Positions 7,601-17,600 of a DNA stretch of 21,013 nt are shown here, in pieces (position 1 is the first letter of the stretch; each line of letters begins with the position of its first letter). The DNA is from Pelagophyceae sp. CCMP2097 (taxonomy: Eukaryota; Sar; Pelagophyceae), in the NCBI GenBank assembly GCA_026770575.1, contig MU657189.1, positions 330,242-351,254 of the forward strand, read 5' to 3'. Made by a program: the position numbers and the translations under genes. The notes below the pieces were generated by a model. It did not search any database and was not told where the DNA came from. It was given only the letters and a program-made list of their open reading frames with translations.

Positions 7601-9712
7601 GGAGTCGCCGCCGCGGCCCAGTCTCTTGCAAGGGACCCTGCGTGGGGGCTTGAGAGGGCCCTTTGAAAAGGCCTCGCAAGTGGCCGCGCAGAGGCCTTGC
7701 AATTGGCCTAGAAAGAGGCCTTGCAGGGCCCGTCCAGAGGGCCCTTCAAAGAGCCCTTGCAAGTGACCGCGCAGAGGGCGTGCAAGTGGCCAGAAAAGAG
7801 GCCGTCCAGAGGAAGGGCCCTTGAAAGAGGCCTTGTAAGGAGTGCAGACGCCGTGCATATGGCCCAAGAGGCCTCGCAGGGGCCTGTCGAACACCCGGTG
7901 GCAGGGGCGGTGCTTTTGGGTCTTCAATTGGTGCCCCACCCTCGGGTCGCGGCTTTGTCAAACGACGCGTCTTCCAAGGGTTTGGCGAGACGCACTCAAA
8001 GACGGCCAAGGCCAAAACGCCATGACCCGGCAAACCCGACCAAAGGGTCTTCAGGGCAAACTCGAACCTGTCGCTGCTCCGATCTCCAGCCCCTCGAGAC
8101 GGCCCCTCGAGACGGCCCCTCGAGACGGCCCCTTTATACGGTCATTCGAAACGGCGCCTTGAGATGGCCCCGAGAGACGGCCCCTCGAAATGGCGCCTTT
8201 GGACGGCCCCTATACAAGGCCCCCCTCGAGAGGGCCCCTTCTCAACGGTCCCTTTATACGGCCCCTCGAGACGGCGCCTCTCGCCGGCCCTTCGAGAAGG
8301 GCCCGTCTCAAGGGCCCCTTGAGACGGTCCTTCGAGACGGCCCCTCGAGTCGGCCCGTCGAAACGTGGACCGTGGCTCCCGAGACCCGATGGGCGCCCGC
8401 GGCGCCGATGGGAGGGCCGCCGCTCGAAAGACGTGTGGTTCTTGTGCGAAAGAGGCCTTGCATTTCACCTTTTTTAGCGACCCGTCACCGGCATTCTCTT
8501 CAAAAGAGGCCTTGGGGGCTTTTCCCGGGGCATCTCAAAAGAGGCCTTTGCAAGCTCCCCTTTGCATTCGGCCGTGCAAGTGGCCGCCGTGCAAGTCCTC
8601 GCAGGGCCCCGACTGTGAGATGATCGGCCGAAAAAGCCCCTCCCGACGAGGCTCTCATATCTTCAGAGGGCCCAAAGGGAAAGAGGCGGGCCCAAAGGAA
8701 GCGCCCTTGCAAGTCGCACAAAGGCGGGCCCTCTGAAAATGCCGGCCAAGGAAAGGGACACGCAAGACTCGGCTCCCGACTGCCGAATTTCCAAGGAAAG
8801 GGACCCCGCAAGGGCCCGAGCACGCGTCTCTGGCAAGGGGCCCTGCGTAGGGGCTTGATAGGGCCCTTGAAAGAGGCAAGTGACCGTACAGAGGCCGGGC
8901 AAGTGACCGCCAAAGAGCAGCATTTGCCCCACGGAATCACATTGCCGCACCCAAAGGGTTTGTCGAGCGTCTTCTTGGGTTTGGGTCTCTGCCAGACCAA
9001 CTCAAAGGCGGGTCAACCGGAAACGCGGCAACCCGGCAAAGTCGACGTGAATGTTTCGGGCAAGCCCGATGGTGTCCCTGCTCGCGAGGGGTCGCCGCGA
9101 GGCACCGGCAATATCTCAATACATTGAGCGAAAACCCCGAGGTCCGAGGCGAGTACGCCCTCTCGCTGTCCGTCCTCGGCGCCGCCGGCAAGGAGTGCGT
9201 TTACAGCGGGCTTTGCTTCACAGCGGCTTTTGCTTCACAGCGGCTTTTGCTTCACAGCGGCTTTTGCCTCTGGCCGCCCGGCCCAAAGCCGGATGGCCCC
9301 TTCTTTGGGGCGCGGCCGGTGCAACGGGCAAATTGGAAACCCGCAGGTGGAACATCGGCTCGCTGATGCGCATGCACCACGGCGCCAACTTCCGCGACCA
9401 GAGGTGCGTTTTTTTAATTTTTTACATATTAAACTTTTTAAATCTGTAGCGAGTGGCACTGCAACGGCCACGCCCATCCGACGCGAATCGAGTCGTACGA
9501 GGGCATGACGGTGCACCCGCTCGAGGTGCTGTTCCACAAAGGACGGTGCGCTGTAGCAGTTTTTTTTTGAAAATGCCCGCAAATCCCACAAATTTCCTTA
9601 AAATACCCGGTAAATACCCCGTAGGTGGCACACGACGCAGGAGGACCCGAACAAACGCGAGATGGACGTCTACACGGGCTGGATCAATTCCCGCGGCTTG
9701 CGCCAGCGCTAA
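4694..9712 (+). CDS. Secreted/Golgi glycosyltransferase-like protein, nine exons
   Basis: Exons 4694-4901, 5117-5267, 5438-5495, 5921-6023, 6080-6312, 9142-9194, 9347-9403, 9450-9545 and 9625-9712 join in phase to 348 aa ending in TAA. The first 25 residues look like a signal peptide or anchor (LAAAWLLL core, then ANAQA). Landmarks are FLLVNVQYFLRHA (71-83), NFGYDFGGH (129-137), NCGVRGP (159-165), WHWLSAF (175-181), LVGTSLACL, GPRVEGFAFG, GEYALSLSVLGAAG, EWHCNGHAHPTR (289-300) and HPLEVLFHKGRWH. From memory this order matches an uncharacterised glycosyltransferase-like family of algae and large algal viruses. The donor, substrate and linkage cannot be read. Secretory glycan synthesis is inferred. 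Junctions 1, 4 and 6-8 are well supported. The donors of introns 2 (5268) and 5 (6313) and the acceptor of intron 3 (5920) are the best in-phase choices rather than strong consensus sites. It is unusual for an intron of about 2.8 kb between HKDKTEA and VRGEYAL. Confidence 0.78.
4902..4978 (+). mobile_element. Introner-like element, full hairpin copy at the 5' end of intron 1
   Basis: The element is a near-perfect inverted repeat. A left arm beginning GTACAGGGGCCCCCG and a right arm ending CGGGGCCCCTGTAC pair over about 28 bp around a loop with GAGTAGGCGCCCTTCAGA. The right half is the same as in SNF2 intron 2 and the 3790 copy, so this may be the complete form with terminal inverted repeats. 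Its first bases, GTACAG, serve as the donor of the 215-nt intron 4902-5116. The acceptor lies outside the element, after a duplicated CGCTTTCTCCCGCGCGCCG. Confidence 0.78.
5783..5827 (+). repeat. 15-nt tandem repeat in intron 3 of the glycosyltransferase-like gene
   Basis: Three copies of GGCGACGTGGCGACG (the last ends GGCGGCG) lie in the inferred intron 5496-5920. The frame that could read through (GDVAT repeats) is open, so some inclusion in the protein is not excluded. The family spacing between the GGH and YDGY motifs argues for removal. Confidence 0.8.
6480..7380. repeat. Degenerate 12-13-nt satellite, GAGACGGCCCCTC type
   Basis: Dozens of diverged units with the theme CGAGACGGCCCCT or CGAAACGGCGCCT follow one another. 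Stops are rare in every frame, so ORFs of 200-380 codons occur on both strands, rich in Arg, Pro, Ser and Gly with no domain. The block is intronic to the gene that starts at 4694. A second block of the same unit is at 8088-8360. Confidence 0.85.
7623..8060. repeat. Segment duplicated within the giant intron, copy 1 (copy 2 at 8828-9060)
   Basis: CTCTTGCAAGGGACCCTGCG at 7623 matches CTCTGGCAAGGGGCCCTGCG at 8828, and the likeness continues through GGGGCTTGA-AGGGCCC. After diverged satellite, both copies end in a non-satellite spacer with AAGGGTTTG, CTCAAAG and ACCCGGCAAA (about 7975-8060 and 8955-9045). The order is conserved, pointing to an old duplication inside the intron rather than independent satellite growth. 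Confidence 0.6.
9217..9267 (+). repeat. 17-nt tandem repeat carrying serial 3' splice-site words in intron 6
   Basis: Three exact copies of TTCACAGCGGCTTTTGC lie in intron 9195-9346. Each unit contains CTTCACAG, a good acceptor, and the pyrimidine-rich GCTTTTGC before the next. The coding join uses the more distal CCCGCAG at 9341-9346. Confidence 0.85.
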
Positions 9713-10437
9713 GCGAGAATAACCAGCGGCTCTTTCATTCTGGCGGGAAAGAGATCGTTGTCGCCATTTCGGCGTCGCCCGCAGCGGCGAGGGACCGCCA
9801 TTGAGCGTTCGCAGGCGAAAAAAACGGGTGCCCAGGGCGGACCGGGTGCCCAATTGGTTGCACGCCCGTGGCGTCGGTGGGCGACGGTTGAGAGCGTGTT
9901 CCCTTGCGTCGCGCCGTGCGCGCGCTTGTAACAAAGCTGCAGCCTGATCTGCACGGGGCTGCGGAGCCAGGGCTGCGGAGCCGGTGGCACATCGCGCGGG
10001 TCCATCTACGACCTGTTCGACAGGTTCGACAGTCGGGAAGCATTGGGTCGGTGCGGCGAGGGGGTCGCTTATCGGCGTTTCACGACGAACGGGGCGAACC
10101 TTCGGGCCGTGCGGCGCTCGCGGTGGTTCATGGTTATGGAGGCGTAGGTGGCGGATTTCCCGAGGAATGACCGGAAGACGTATTGTGTGGATATCACACT
10201 TTTGAGCGCCTTCGTGGGCAGGGACCGCCGCAAGGCTACCATACCACCACCCGACCCACCGCGATGATCTGGGGCCCGGTCCCAACGTAGACGCCCTGAG
10301 AATGGACCGAAGCCGCCTCCCGCGGGGGATCTGCTCTCCAACACACCTGGAGCGCAGTGCTCGGCCCGCGCCCGGCCCGGACAAACCGAGGCCGCCCATT
10401 CTCCGGCGCCCCACTAGCATCTCTGGATTATTACGGG

Positions 10438-10464
10438 GCAGTCGTGGCCTATGCCGACGACTGC
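10438..10464. other. Hairpin in convergent intergenic DNA
   Basis: GCAGTCGT (10438-10445) pairs perfectly with ACGACTGC (10457-10464) around an 11-nt loop. It lies between two converging genes but is not close to either stop, so a role in 3' end formation is speculative. Confidence 0.35.
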
Positions 10465-10525
10465 GGTTGGTAAACCCGAACCGTCACAGTAACATCGGTC
10501 GAAAAAGAGGCGCTCAGGCCCTGGG

Positions 10526-10605
10526 GCGCAGGAGACGACCCAACTCGCGATCGACGTACGCGAAGTGCGCAGGAGACGACCCAACTCGCGATCGCCGTAC
10601 GCGAA
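10526..10605. repeat. 41-nt direct repeat, two copies
   Basis: GCGCAGGAGACGACCCAACT begins at 10526 and again at 10567. The copies differ at one position over about 39 nt (GATCGA versus GATCGC) before CGTACGCGAA. High identity suggests a recent tandem duplication. Confidence 0.85.
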
Positions 10606-11683
10606 ATCCAGGTGATTGACGAGTGAATACCATAAAATACCGTAAAATGCACCCAGGACCGTACCTGAAGAGGTTTCTTCAAATCCCCCTCTGATCGAGC
10701 AAATTGACGGGTGAGTCCTCGTCCGTCCCGAGGGCATTTCTCCGAGGTCTCGCGCTCCCCCAAGGTCGGGAGTGGCTCAATCGACGCGTTGGGTCGAGGT
10801 GCGCTCCCCGTATCAAAGTTTTACCAGAAGAGACGACAACCGCGACGGGCCGCGCCCGACGGCGTCGTCGAAACTGAGGAAAAAGTTGCCTAACCGACCC
10901 CGGATGCGAGTTCGAGGCGCGGGCCCGCTCGGTGGGGTCCCTGTGCGTGGTCCTGGCGGCGCTGCGCAGCCGCAGCGCCGCCAGCGGAGCGGTTCGACAA
11001 CCGCCCCCGAGCCGACCTCCCGAGGCCAAGATCGAGCGACAAGAGCGCCCTCCGACCGAGCTGAAGCTCTGCAACCCGAGGACCCAACCTAGGATGCCCC
11101 CCGCCCGCGCCGCCCGGCGCGGTCTCGTGGGGGCGCGGCGGGCGCGTGACCACCTGCCTCGCACTTTGAAACTCTCTCTATTATCCGCCAGAGTGAAAGG
11201 GCCACCAAGGACGACGCGCGCCCCGCATCTTCGGTCACGACGGGGCGAGGTTTCACTCGCTCGACGATTCTGCAAGGCGAGGCGAGGAGTCGACGAGGGA
11301 ACGCAAAATGGATGCTCGTGTGGGTGCGAGTTTCCTGTGCGGCGTCGCCCCCGGAGCTCCCCTTGTCGCTGCAAAGTCCCTGCTCGTCCAAAACACGCGC
11401 GAGCCACCGGAGCAACATACGTGGTCGACGAGTGGGAGGTACCTCGGGGTGGATGAGTCGCTCCCTCGCAGGACCCCTCTGCACGAGGCTCTCCCCGCGG
11501 TGCGAATGAGGGACTTCCTTTTAAAGGATCAACGATTCAATCGGATGTTTCCCAAGAGGTGCCACGAGCGGAATGCACTGCGTTTGAGAGCCGCAAAGAG
11601 GCCACTCGAGGAGTGCTTTTGTAAGGGGGGCCGCGACGGGCGGCGCGCGGCTCTTCGCCCGCGGCGGCGGCGGAGGTGCGCGA

Positions 11684-14600
11684 TCACTTGATGCAGTCGG
11701 CGACGAGCTGCGAGACGGCGCGGTCCGCCGACCTATTTTGAAAGCGCGTTTTCTCAAAGCGCGTTTTCTCAAAGCGCGTTTTCTCAAAGCGCGTCTCCTC
11801 ACCGGACGGCAATCTTCAAGACGCAACCAGAGCCGTCCACGACCACCTGCGCCCGCGCCAGGACGCGGACGTCGCCGACGAAGACGCCCGAGAGGTGGAC
11901 GTTGTGCGGCGCACCTGGCGTGGGGCGTCTTGGGGATTTTTTGTTCAGGGCGGTTTGACTTGCCGGGCGCGGCGGCGGCGTCGACAAGGTCAGATCCGTC
12001 TTCGGGTTGCATGCCCAGGCACTGCACCACCGCCGCCACGGCGGAAACGGTGTCTTTGAACTGCAAAGCGAACTTTTCCATCACTTCGCCGCTCTTCTCG
12101 CAGGCCTAGACATGAGCGTCCAACGAGGCGCGTTTCGTAGAGCAAACGGACCTCCCACGCCTTCCTAAAGTCGCCCGAAGGCCGTTTGGCCATAAAGTCG
12201 TGCGTAGAAACTTCAACGTCCTCAAGCGGGTACTCCTCCGCGAAGCCTACGAGCGGCGTGCTCCTCGGAGCGGGGCCGTGGCGAGCGAATTCACCGACGG
12301 CGCAAATACAAACGTTGGGGCAAGACTCCTGCCACCCATCATCCAACGTACCCTCGTCGTCGTCGTCGGCTTGGCCGCTCGAAGGGTCGACTTCGAGGAC
12401 GTGGAACTTGAGCTCGGCGGCAAAGTGCGCGGCAAAGGCTTCGCCTTGAACGTGTTGCAAAACGACCCACGCCCTCGCCACGGCCCCGCATTTCACCTTT
12501 GTCGCGGAGATGGAAAACTGCGCCTCGTAGCACTCTTCGCCGTCGCCCGCTTCCAGGTGGACGTGGGCGCCGATCAAAAGTTGCTCTGCAATTGTGTTGT
12601 GGATCGTGAATTCCAACACGACGTGCTCCGCCAGTATGTGCTTCACGACACTGACCACGTACTCCGTTTCCGACTCTGTCAATTCCACAGGCCGCGTCGA
12701 ACGGAACACGCTGCCGAGAGCCGCTAAAGCAGGGACCTTGTACAATTCAGCCGCAGCGTCGTCGGAGGCAGGTGCCTTCTTCGCTCCCACGGCTAGGTGG
12801 CCGCCCGGCACGGCAGGCACGAAGACCTCTTCCACGATGGGCAAAGTGTCAAAGTTGAGAGCGACCTGGCCATCTTCCAATCCTCTTTGCGCTTCGAACT
12901 TGCGAAGAGATCGAGCCAACATACGAAAGCTCATTGGCAGCGCTTGCAGAAGCGAAGCCATGTCCGGGAGGGGCTCCGCGATGCCCATGTCCACCTGCAC
13001 CGTTGCCACCGCAGCCACCTTCTTCGTCGGGGCCACGGCCTTGGCGCCGTCGTCCTCCGGCGCAGCGTCCGCCTCACTCGCCGCTTTCGCGAGGGTCATG
13101 CTCAAGTCGTCGCCCAAGAGGCGCAGAGCCAGAGTGGCGCGGTCGCGGACCTAATGCAGCATCTTCAACTGTGCGAATACAGGCTCTTCAACAGTGCGCT
13201 CTTCAACTGCGGCCCCCTCGGCAAGAACCAACAACGCGCCTCGTCGTCCTCGTCGCGCAGCGAGCGGCGGAGGAGCACAGCCACCTAAATGGAGGCAGGA
13301 TCGGTGCTTGCGCGCCCCGATGCTCATCAAACGCAGCATCCCCCTCCCCTCTGCAAAAACAGACCTCAGAGGGGCCGCCAAAGGGCCGTCCTGATGGCCC
13401 TCTCCGCACCGTCTCCGGCGTCGCCCGCCGGGGAGGGCATCCTGTCAACGAGTTGCCGTGAGGGCACCGAGCCTCTCCGGTCCGCCAAGGACCATCCCTC
13501 GAGGACTGTCCGTCGAGGTGTCGTATCAAGGCCGCACTGCTCAAAGACCGTCTCCGGAGCAGTCAAGGGCCGCCACGTCGGACCTTTGAAACGAGACCGT
13601 CTCGGGACCGCCTCGGGCAGTCATCGACGAGGTCACAGACTGGAGGGTCGCTGATTGCGGGGCCGAAACGGACCGTCTCAGCGCCGCATAGAGGGGCGCG
13701 GGGCATCGGACATTCCGAGTGCATTCCGAGTGCATTCCAAAGCCTCTCCGGAGAGTTGGGTCGCCCGCTGCAACTCCTTCGAGCCCCAACCCGCAGCTCG
13801 TGGCCCAGCCGGCCAGACCTCTGCGGCGGCGCTGCCCGCGTGCTCCCGGCATGCTGCCGCTGTTTCCCACACGTTTGCCCTTGCTCTTGAACGTTTGCCC
13901 TTTCTCTTGCACGTTGCCCTTTCTCAAACGCCGAAATGCACGGAAGCCCGCAGCGGCGGCAGCGCGGCGGCGAACTTCGCGAGGGCGGTGACGGCGGCGG
14001 CGCGGACGGCTGCGTTTTCGAGGATGACGCGGTTGTAAACAAAGCGAATGTATCGCGCGGGCGCGAGCGTCGTCGGGCCCAAAGCGCCGACCTATGGAGG
14101 TTGCGGCATCGCGGGGGATGCAAGGCAGCACAAGGACGCAACCCGGAGCCTCTCTGTGAAACCTGCTGCGCTCTGGGACCGGCGATGCAAAAGCCCGGCC
14201 GTTCCGCAAGCCCCGGTCAGTCAAACAACGCCGCTCCGCAAGCCCCGGTCAGTCAAACAACGCCGCTCCGTGTCTCTCCGCCCGGGGCCTGCGGCGGGGT
14301 CCCTGTGTCTTCCGTGGTCCCTGCGACGGGGTTGCCGTGACAAGGACTCGATGCCAAGGTGACATGGTCCCCGAGCCACGTTTCCAGAGGTCCCCGTCGC
14401 CCGACGTCCCCGAGATCCCTTTGACGCGTCCAGTCAACAGGTGCGACGACGTCGCTGTGACAAAGCGCCCGCGGCGAGGCCCCGGGACAAGTCCCCCGTG
14501 ACACGGTCAAGGTCCCTGCGACGAGGTCCCTGAGACGTGGGTCCCTGAGACGAGGTCCCTGAGACGTGGGTCCCGTGACACGGGTCCCGTGACAAAAAAA

Positions 14601-17600
14601 GGTCCTTTGGACGGAACTCTTTCAGACGGCGCCCCCGCGACGACTTCGCTCTGGGAAAGTCCCGTGACAAGGTCTCCATGTCCAAAGGTCACCGGGCCTC
14701 GCTGAAAAAGTCCAAATGGCACAGTCCCTCACAAAGACGTGATGAATACCCCACGAGATTAAAACTCTGAAAAGGGCCCCGGTCCTTCTGGCAAAGTCCC
14801 GTGCAAAGTCCCTCTGACAGGGTCCCTCTGACAGGGTCCCCGCGACGGGGCCCCTCTCCTCGTGAAGGTCCCTGCAACACCAACTCTGCGACGAGAAGCC
14901 TGTGGCAAGGTCCCCGTGGCAAGGTCCCTGCAACACCAACTCTGCGACGAGAAGCCTGTGCCAAGGTCCCCGTGACAAGGCCCCTGTGTCCCCAGAAAGG
15001 TCCCTTTGTGACCCGACAGTGACGACGTTGCCCCGAGCCTCGCCTTTCCGCCCTAAGGGCCCTCTGTTTGGTTTGCCCTCGGGGGCGCTTTTAGAATACC
15101 AGGAAGAGGATTTGCGTCGAGAGGGCCGTGAATTCGCAGTCCTCGATAAATTCGCACAAATGAAACAAGGAAGACTCCTTCGTCTCTGGAATCGCCGTCA
15201 TCAGAGCCACGATGGCGTCGACGATGGCCTTCTTAAAGTCAAAGCCCCCTTCCTCGCGAAGAAAGTTGGCCAAAAAGCCGACCAAAACCCGGTGCTTCAA
15301 CGGGTACCTGCGCAACGGCAAGCGCTCGAGTTGGGCAATCTTTCCGAAAATGAGGCGAGGCCCGACGCACTTGAGGCAAAGCTCGCGGATGGCCGTCACG
15401 ACGACGATCTTGAACCTAGAACCATGGCTTGAGAAAGGACACGCCCCAGTAGCATGTCTTAAAAACCTCCGTCTCGGGGCTCTGCAGACGCGCGCGCCTC
15501 GGTCGGCCTGCCAAGTTTCCCCAAAAAAAAAAATTGCTCGAGGGCGCCTCGACAGCCCCTCGACGGCAACCCCGCATCTCGGCGGCCTCGACGGACGCCC
15601 TCTGGAGCCCGTCTAGACCGTGGTCCAGGGGCCGCCTCGAGGGATCGAACGATCCAAAACCGCCTCGAGGGACCATCCCGAGGTTGGTCAGGATCGACCG
15701 GACTCTGCCCGTCAGTCGAGAGGGTCAATCGAGAGGCCTCAAAAGGGCCCGTTTCAACCGCCTTTTTGGCCCGTCTCGAGCCCTGAAAGGGCCCGTTTCG
15801 AGGGGCATTGTCGAGGACCGCCTTCGAAGCGGCCAAAGGAGGACGGTTCTTGGAGACGGCATCGCCCCCACGAACCAGAGGGGCCAAAGTCGAGGGGCCT
15901 TTGAAAAGTCCAGAGGGGGAGCGTCTCTTGCCAACGTCGAGACCCCTTCGAGGGCCTTTGAGAGGGCCGTCTGGAAGGACCGTCTCGAGGGACTTTCTCG
16001 AGGGACCTTCCAGAGGGGCCTTGCAGAGTGCCCGTCTCGAGGGACCTTTGAGCGGGAACGCAGAGGCTGATAGCGGGAACGCAGAGGCCTGATCCCTCGC
16101 CATGTCGGCGTGTGCCGCCCTCAAGAGGGACCGCCCAGGGGTGCGTCTCGAGGGACGTTCCACTGGGGCCGCCTCGAGGAGCTTCCAGAGGCCGCCCAGA
16201 GTGTCCGTCTCGAGGGCCCGTCTCGAGGGGCCGCGCCGCCGGGCTTGCGAAAGTTCAAAGGCTTCAAAGATTTCAACTTGCCCATCAAACGCTGTATTTG
16301 CACTCGTCTGCAATTTCGTTCATAAACGTCGAGATTTGCTTCATCAGGCGGTCCACCGAGGACTCGCTGCCCGTCTTGAGGAGCGTGGTGATCGCAAACG
16401 TCGCAATAGACCTGCGGCAGGGCGGTCGAGGCGGGCTTCCGAAAAGCGGGCGGCGGGGACCAGTGCACAGAGCTCCAAAATCTTCACGTCTGCGAGCACC
16501 CCACGGCAGCCTCGATCCGCAAACGACGCCATGGCACCGTCGAGCCGCGTACTACGGCGGGCCTCTGCCGCTCGTGGCTCGGGTTGCCTCAGAGCTCGGG
16601 TTTCCATCCCGAGGCCTCTGCTCCTGTTCCGCCTCAAGGGCCGGCGCCCCCCGCCGGCGCCGCGTGCCCAGACGACTTGGGCGGGTCCTTTCTCCGGCCC
16701 CGGTCTTCCGACGACTTTGGGCAGACCCGTGGCGCCTCTTCGGCCCTCGGGAGAGGACGCATTCGAGGGCCGTCTCAAGAAGGCCCCCGGTCCGTCGAGG
16801 AGAGTCCCCGGAGACCGTCGCAAGGTCCTCCTTCAAAGGCCCCGGAGGAGGACCATGTAGGGCGCCGTCTCCGGGGCCGCAGTCGAGGCGCCTGAATCGG
16901 ATCCCGCCCCAAATTCTTGAAACTCGAAGTATTGCGGCCAAGCGTGCTTTCTTCGACGCGGCTCGTCACCGGTTCTGGTCGGCGATGAGCGCCTCCATGT
17001 CGTCGTTGCATTTCACCACCGCCGAGGGCCGCGACGCCGCCACGCCCGACAGGGCGCGCATCGCCGCCAAGCGCAGCGTCGGCCTAGAAAGGAAAAGTTG
17101 CCAACGTGCGCCCGCGGTGCCACTTTCAAATCTTGGAGCGCGCTTGGAGGGGACCGCGGCACTGGGCGGGGCGGGGTCGCTTTCTTGGCGAGGCGGCCGC
17201 TCCGGCCCATCTTGCACGTTCAAGGTCTCTCACGATTCCTCTGCGCCACCGCGCATCAGAGGTCCGTCTCCGGGGCCGTGCCTTTTCTCGTACGACGCCG
17301 TTCTCGACGGCGCCGTTCTCGACGGCGCCGTTCTCGACGGCGCCGTCGAGGAGGATGACGCCGGTCGGTCCCGAAACCGCCGGGGTCCGCCCAAACGCCG
17401 TCGAGAGGGCGCGGGGGCCGCAGAAGTCCGTACGGGGACCGCCCCAGGGACCGCCTCTGCGTCCTCTCTGGGTCCGTATCAGACTGTTTCGCCTCCCTCG
17501 GGAGCCTCTGGCATCGCAGTGGGTCCACCATCTGCCGGGTTTTCGACGTCGCAAACGAGCCGCCTCTGCCATTGAGCCTCTGCCATTGAGCCACTGCCAT

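Larger units (their letters stand above)
6313..9141 (+). other. Giant satellite-filled intron 5 (about 2.8 kb)
   Basis: The coding frame breaks after HKDKTEA and resumes at VRGEYALSLSVLGAAG; joining these two ends restores the expected family motif. The DNA between is almost all degenerate tandem repeat. It comprises GAGACGGCCCCTC-type units (about 6480-7380 and 8088-8360), GGACGGGCCCTC units (about 7400-7610), AGAGGCCTTGCAAGTGGCC units (about 7650-7830 and 8440-8900), and two copies of a non-satellite spacer. The boundaries follow from phase; the 5' site GTCGCA is a weak donor, so the true edge could shift by some bases. The introns of confident size in this gene are 46-215 nt. Confidence 0.7.
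9713..11683. other. Convergent intergenic region, no supported gene
   Basis: This lies between the stop codons of the + strand glycosyltransferase-like gene and the - strand COPG gene. Open frames such as 10932-11456 (+) and 10679-11407 (-) overlap each other and are Arg-rich without motifs. A frame around 10006-10145 reads YDLFDRFD...RRFTTNGANLRAVRRS and then stops. It could be a fragment of a decayed gene, but I do not recognise it. Short direct repeats and a hairpin are listed separately. Confidence 0.45.

Noticed and set aside
6266..7679. Long - strand ORFs of 353 and 382 codons and + strand ORFs in the same place
   Set aside because: They are Arg/Ser/Pro/Gly-rich translations of a stop-poor 12-13-nt satellite, overlap on both strands and have no domain; the tract is an intron of the + strand gene.
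6000..9100. CRISPR-like array
   Set aside because: The repeats are directly adjacent, degenerate and lack uniform spacers or cas genes; this is eukaryotic intronic satellite.
10006..10145. Possible exon encoding YDLFDRFD...RRFTTNGANLRAVRRS
   Set aside because: Only about 70 codons between stops, no recognised family and no partner exons with good splice sites nearby.
10679..11456. Overlapping 174- and 242-codon ORFs on opposite strands
   Set aside because: Arg- and Ala-rich with no motif, explained by GC-rich DNA having few stops; no splice-linked conserved exons found.
16112..17575. 487-codon ORF on the + strand
   Set aside because: It is antisense to COPG exons and introns with conserved gamma-COP motifs, and its own translation is low complexity.
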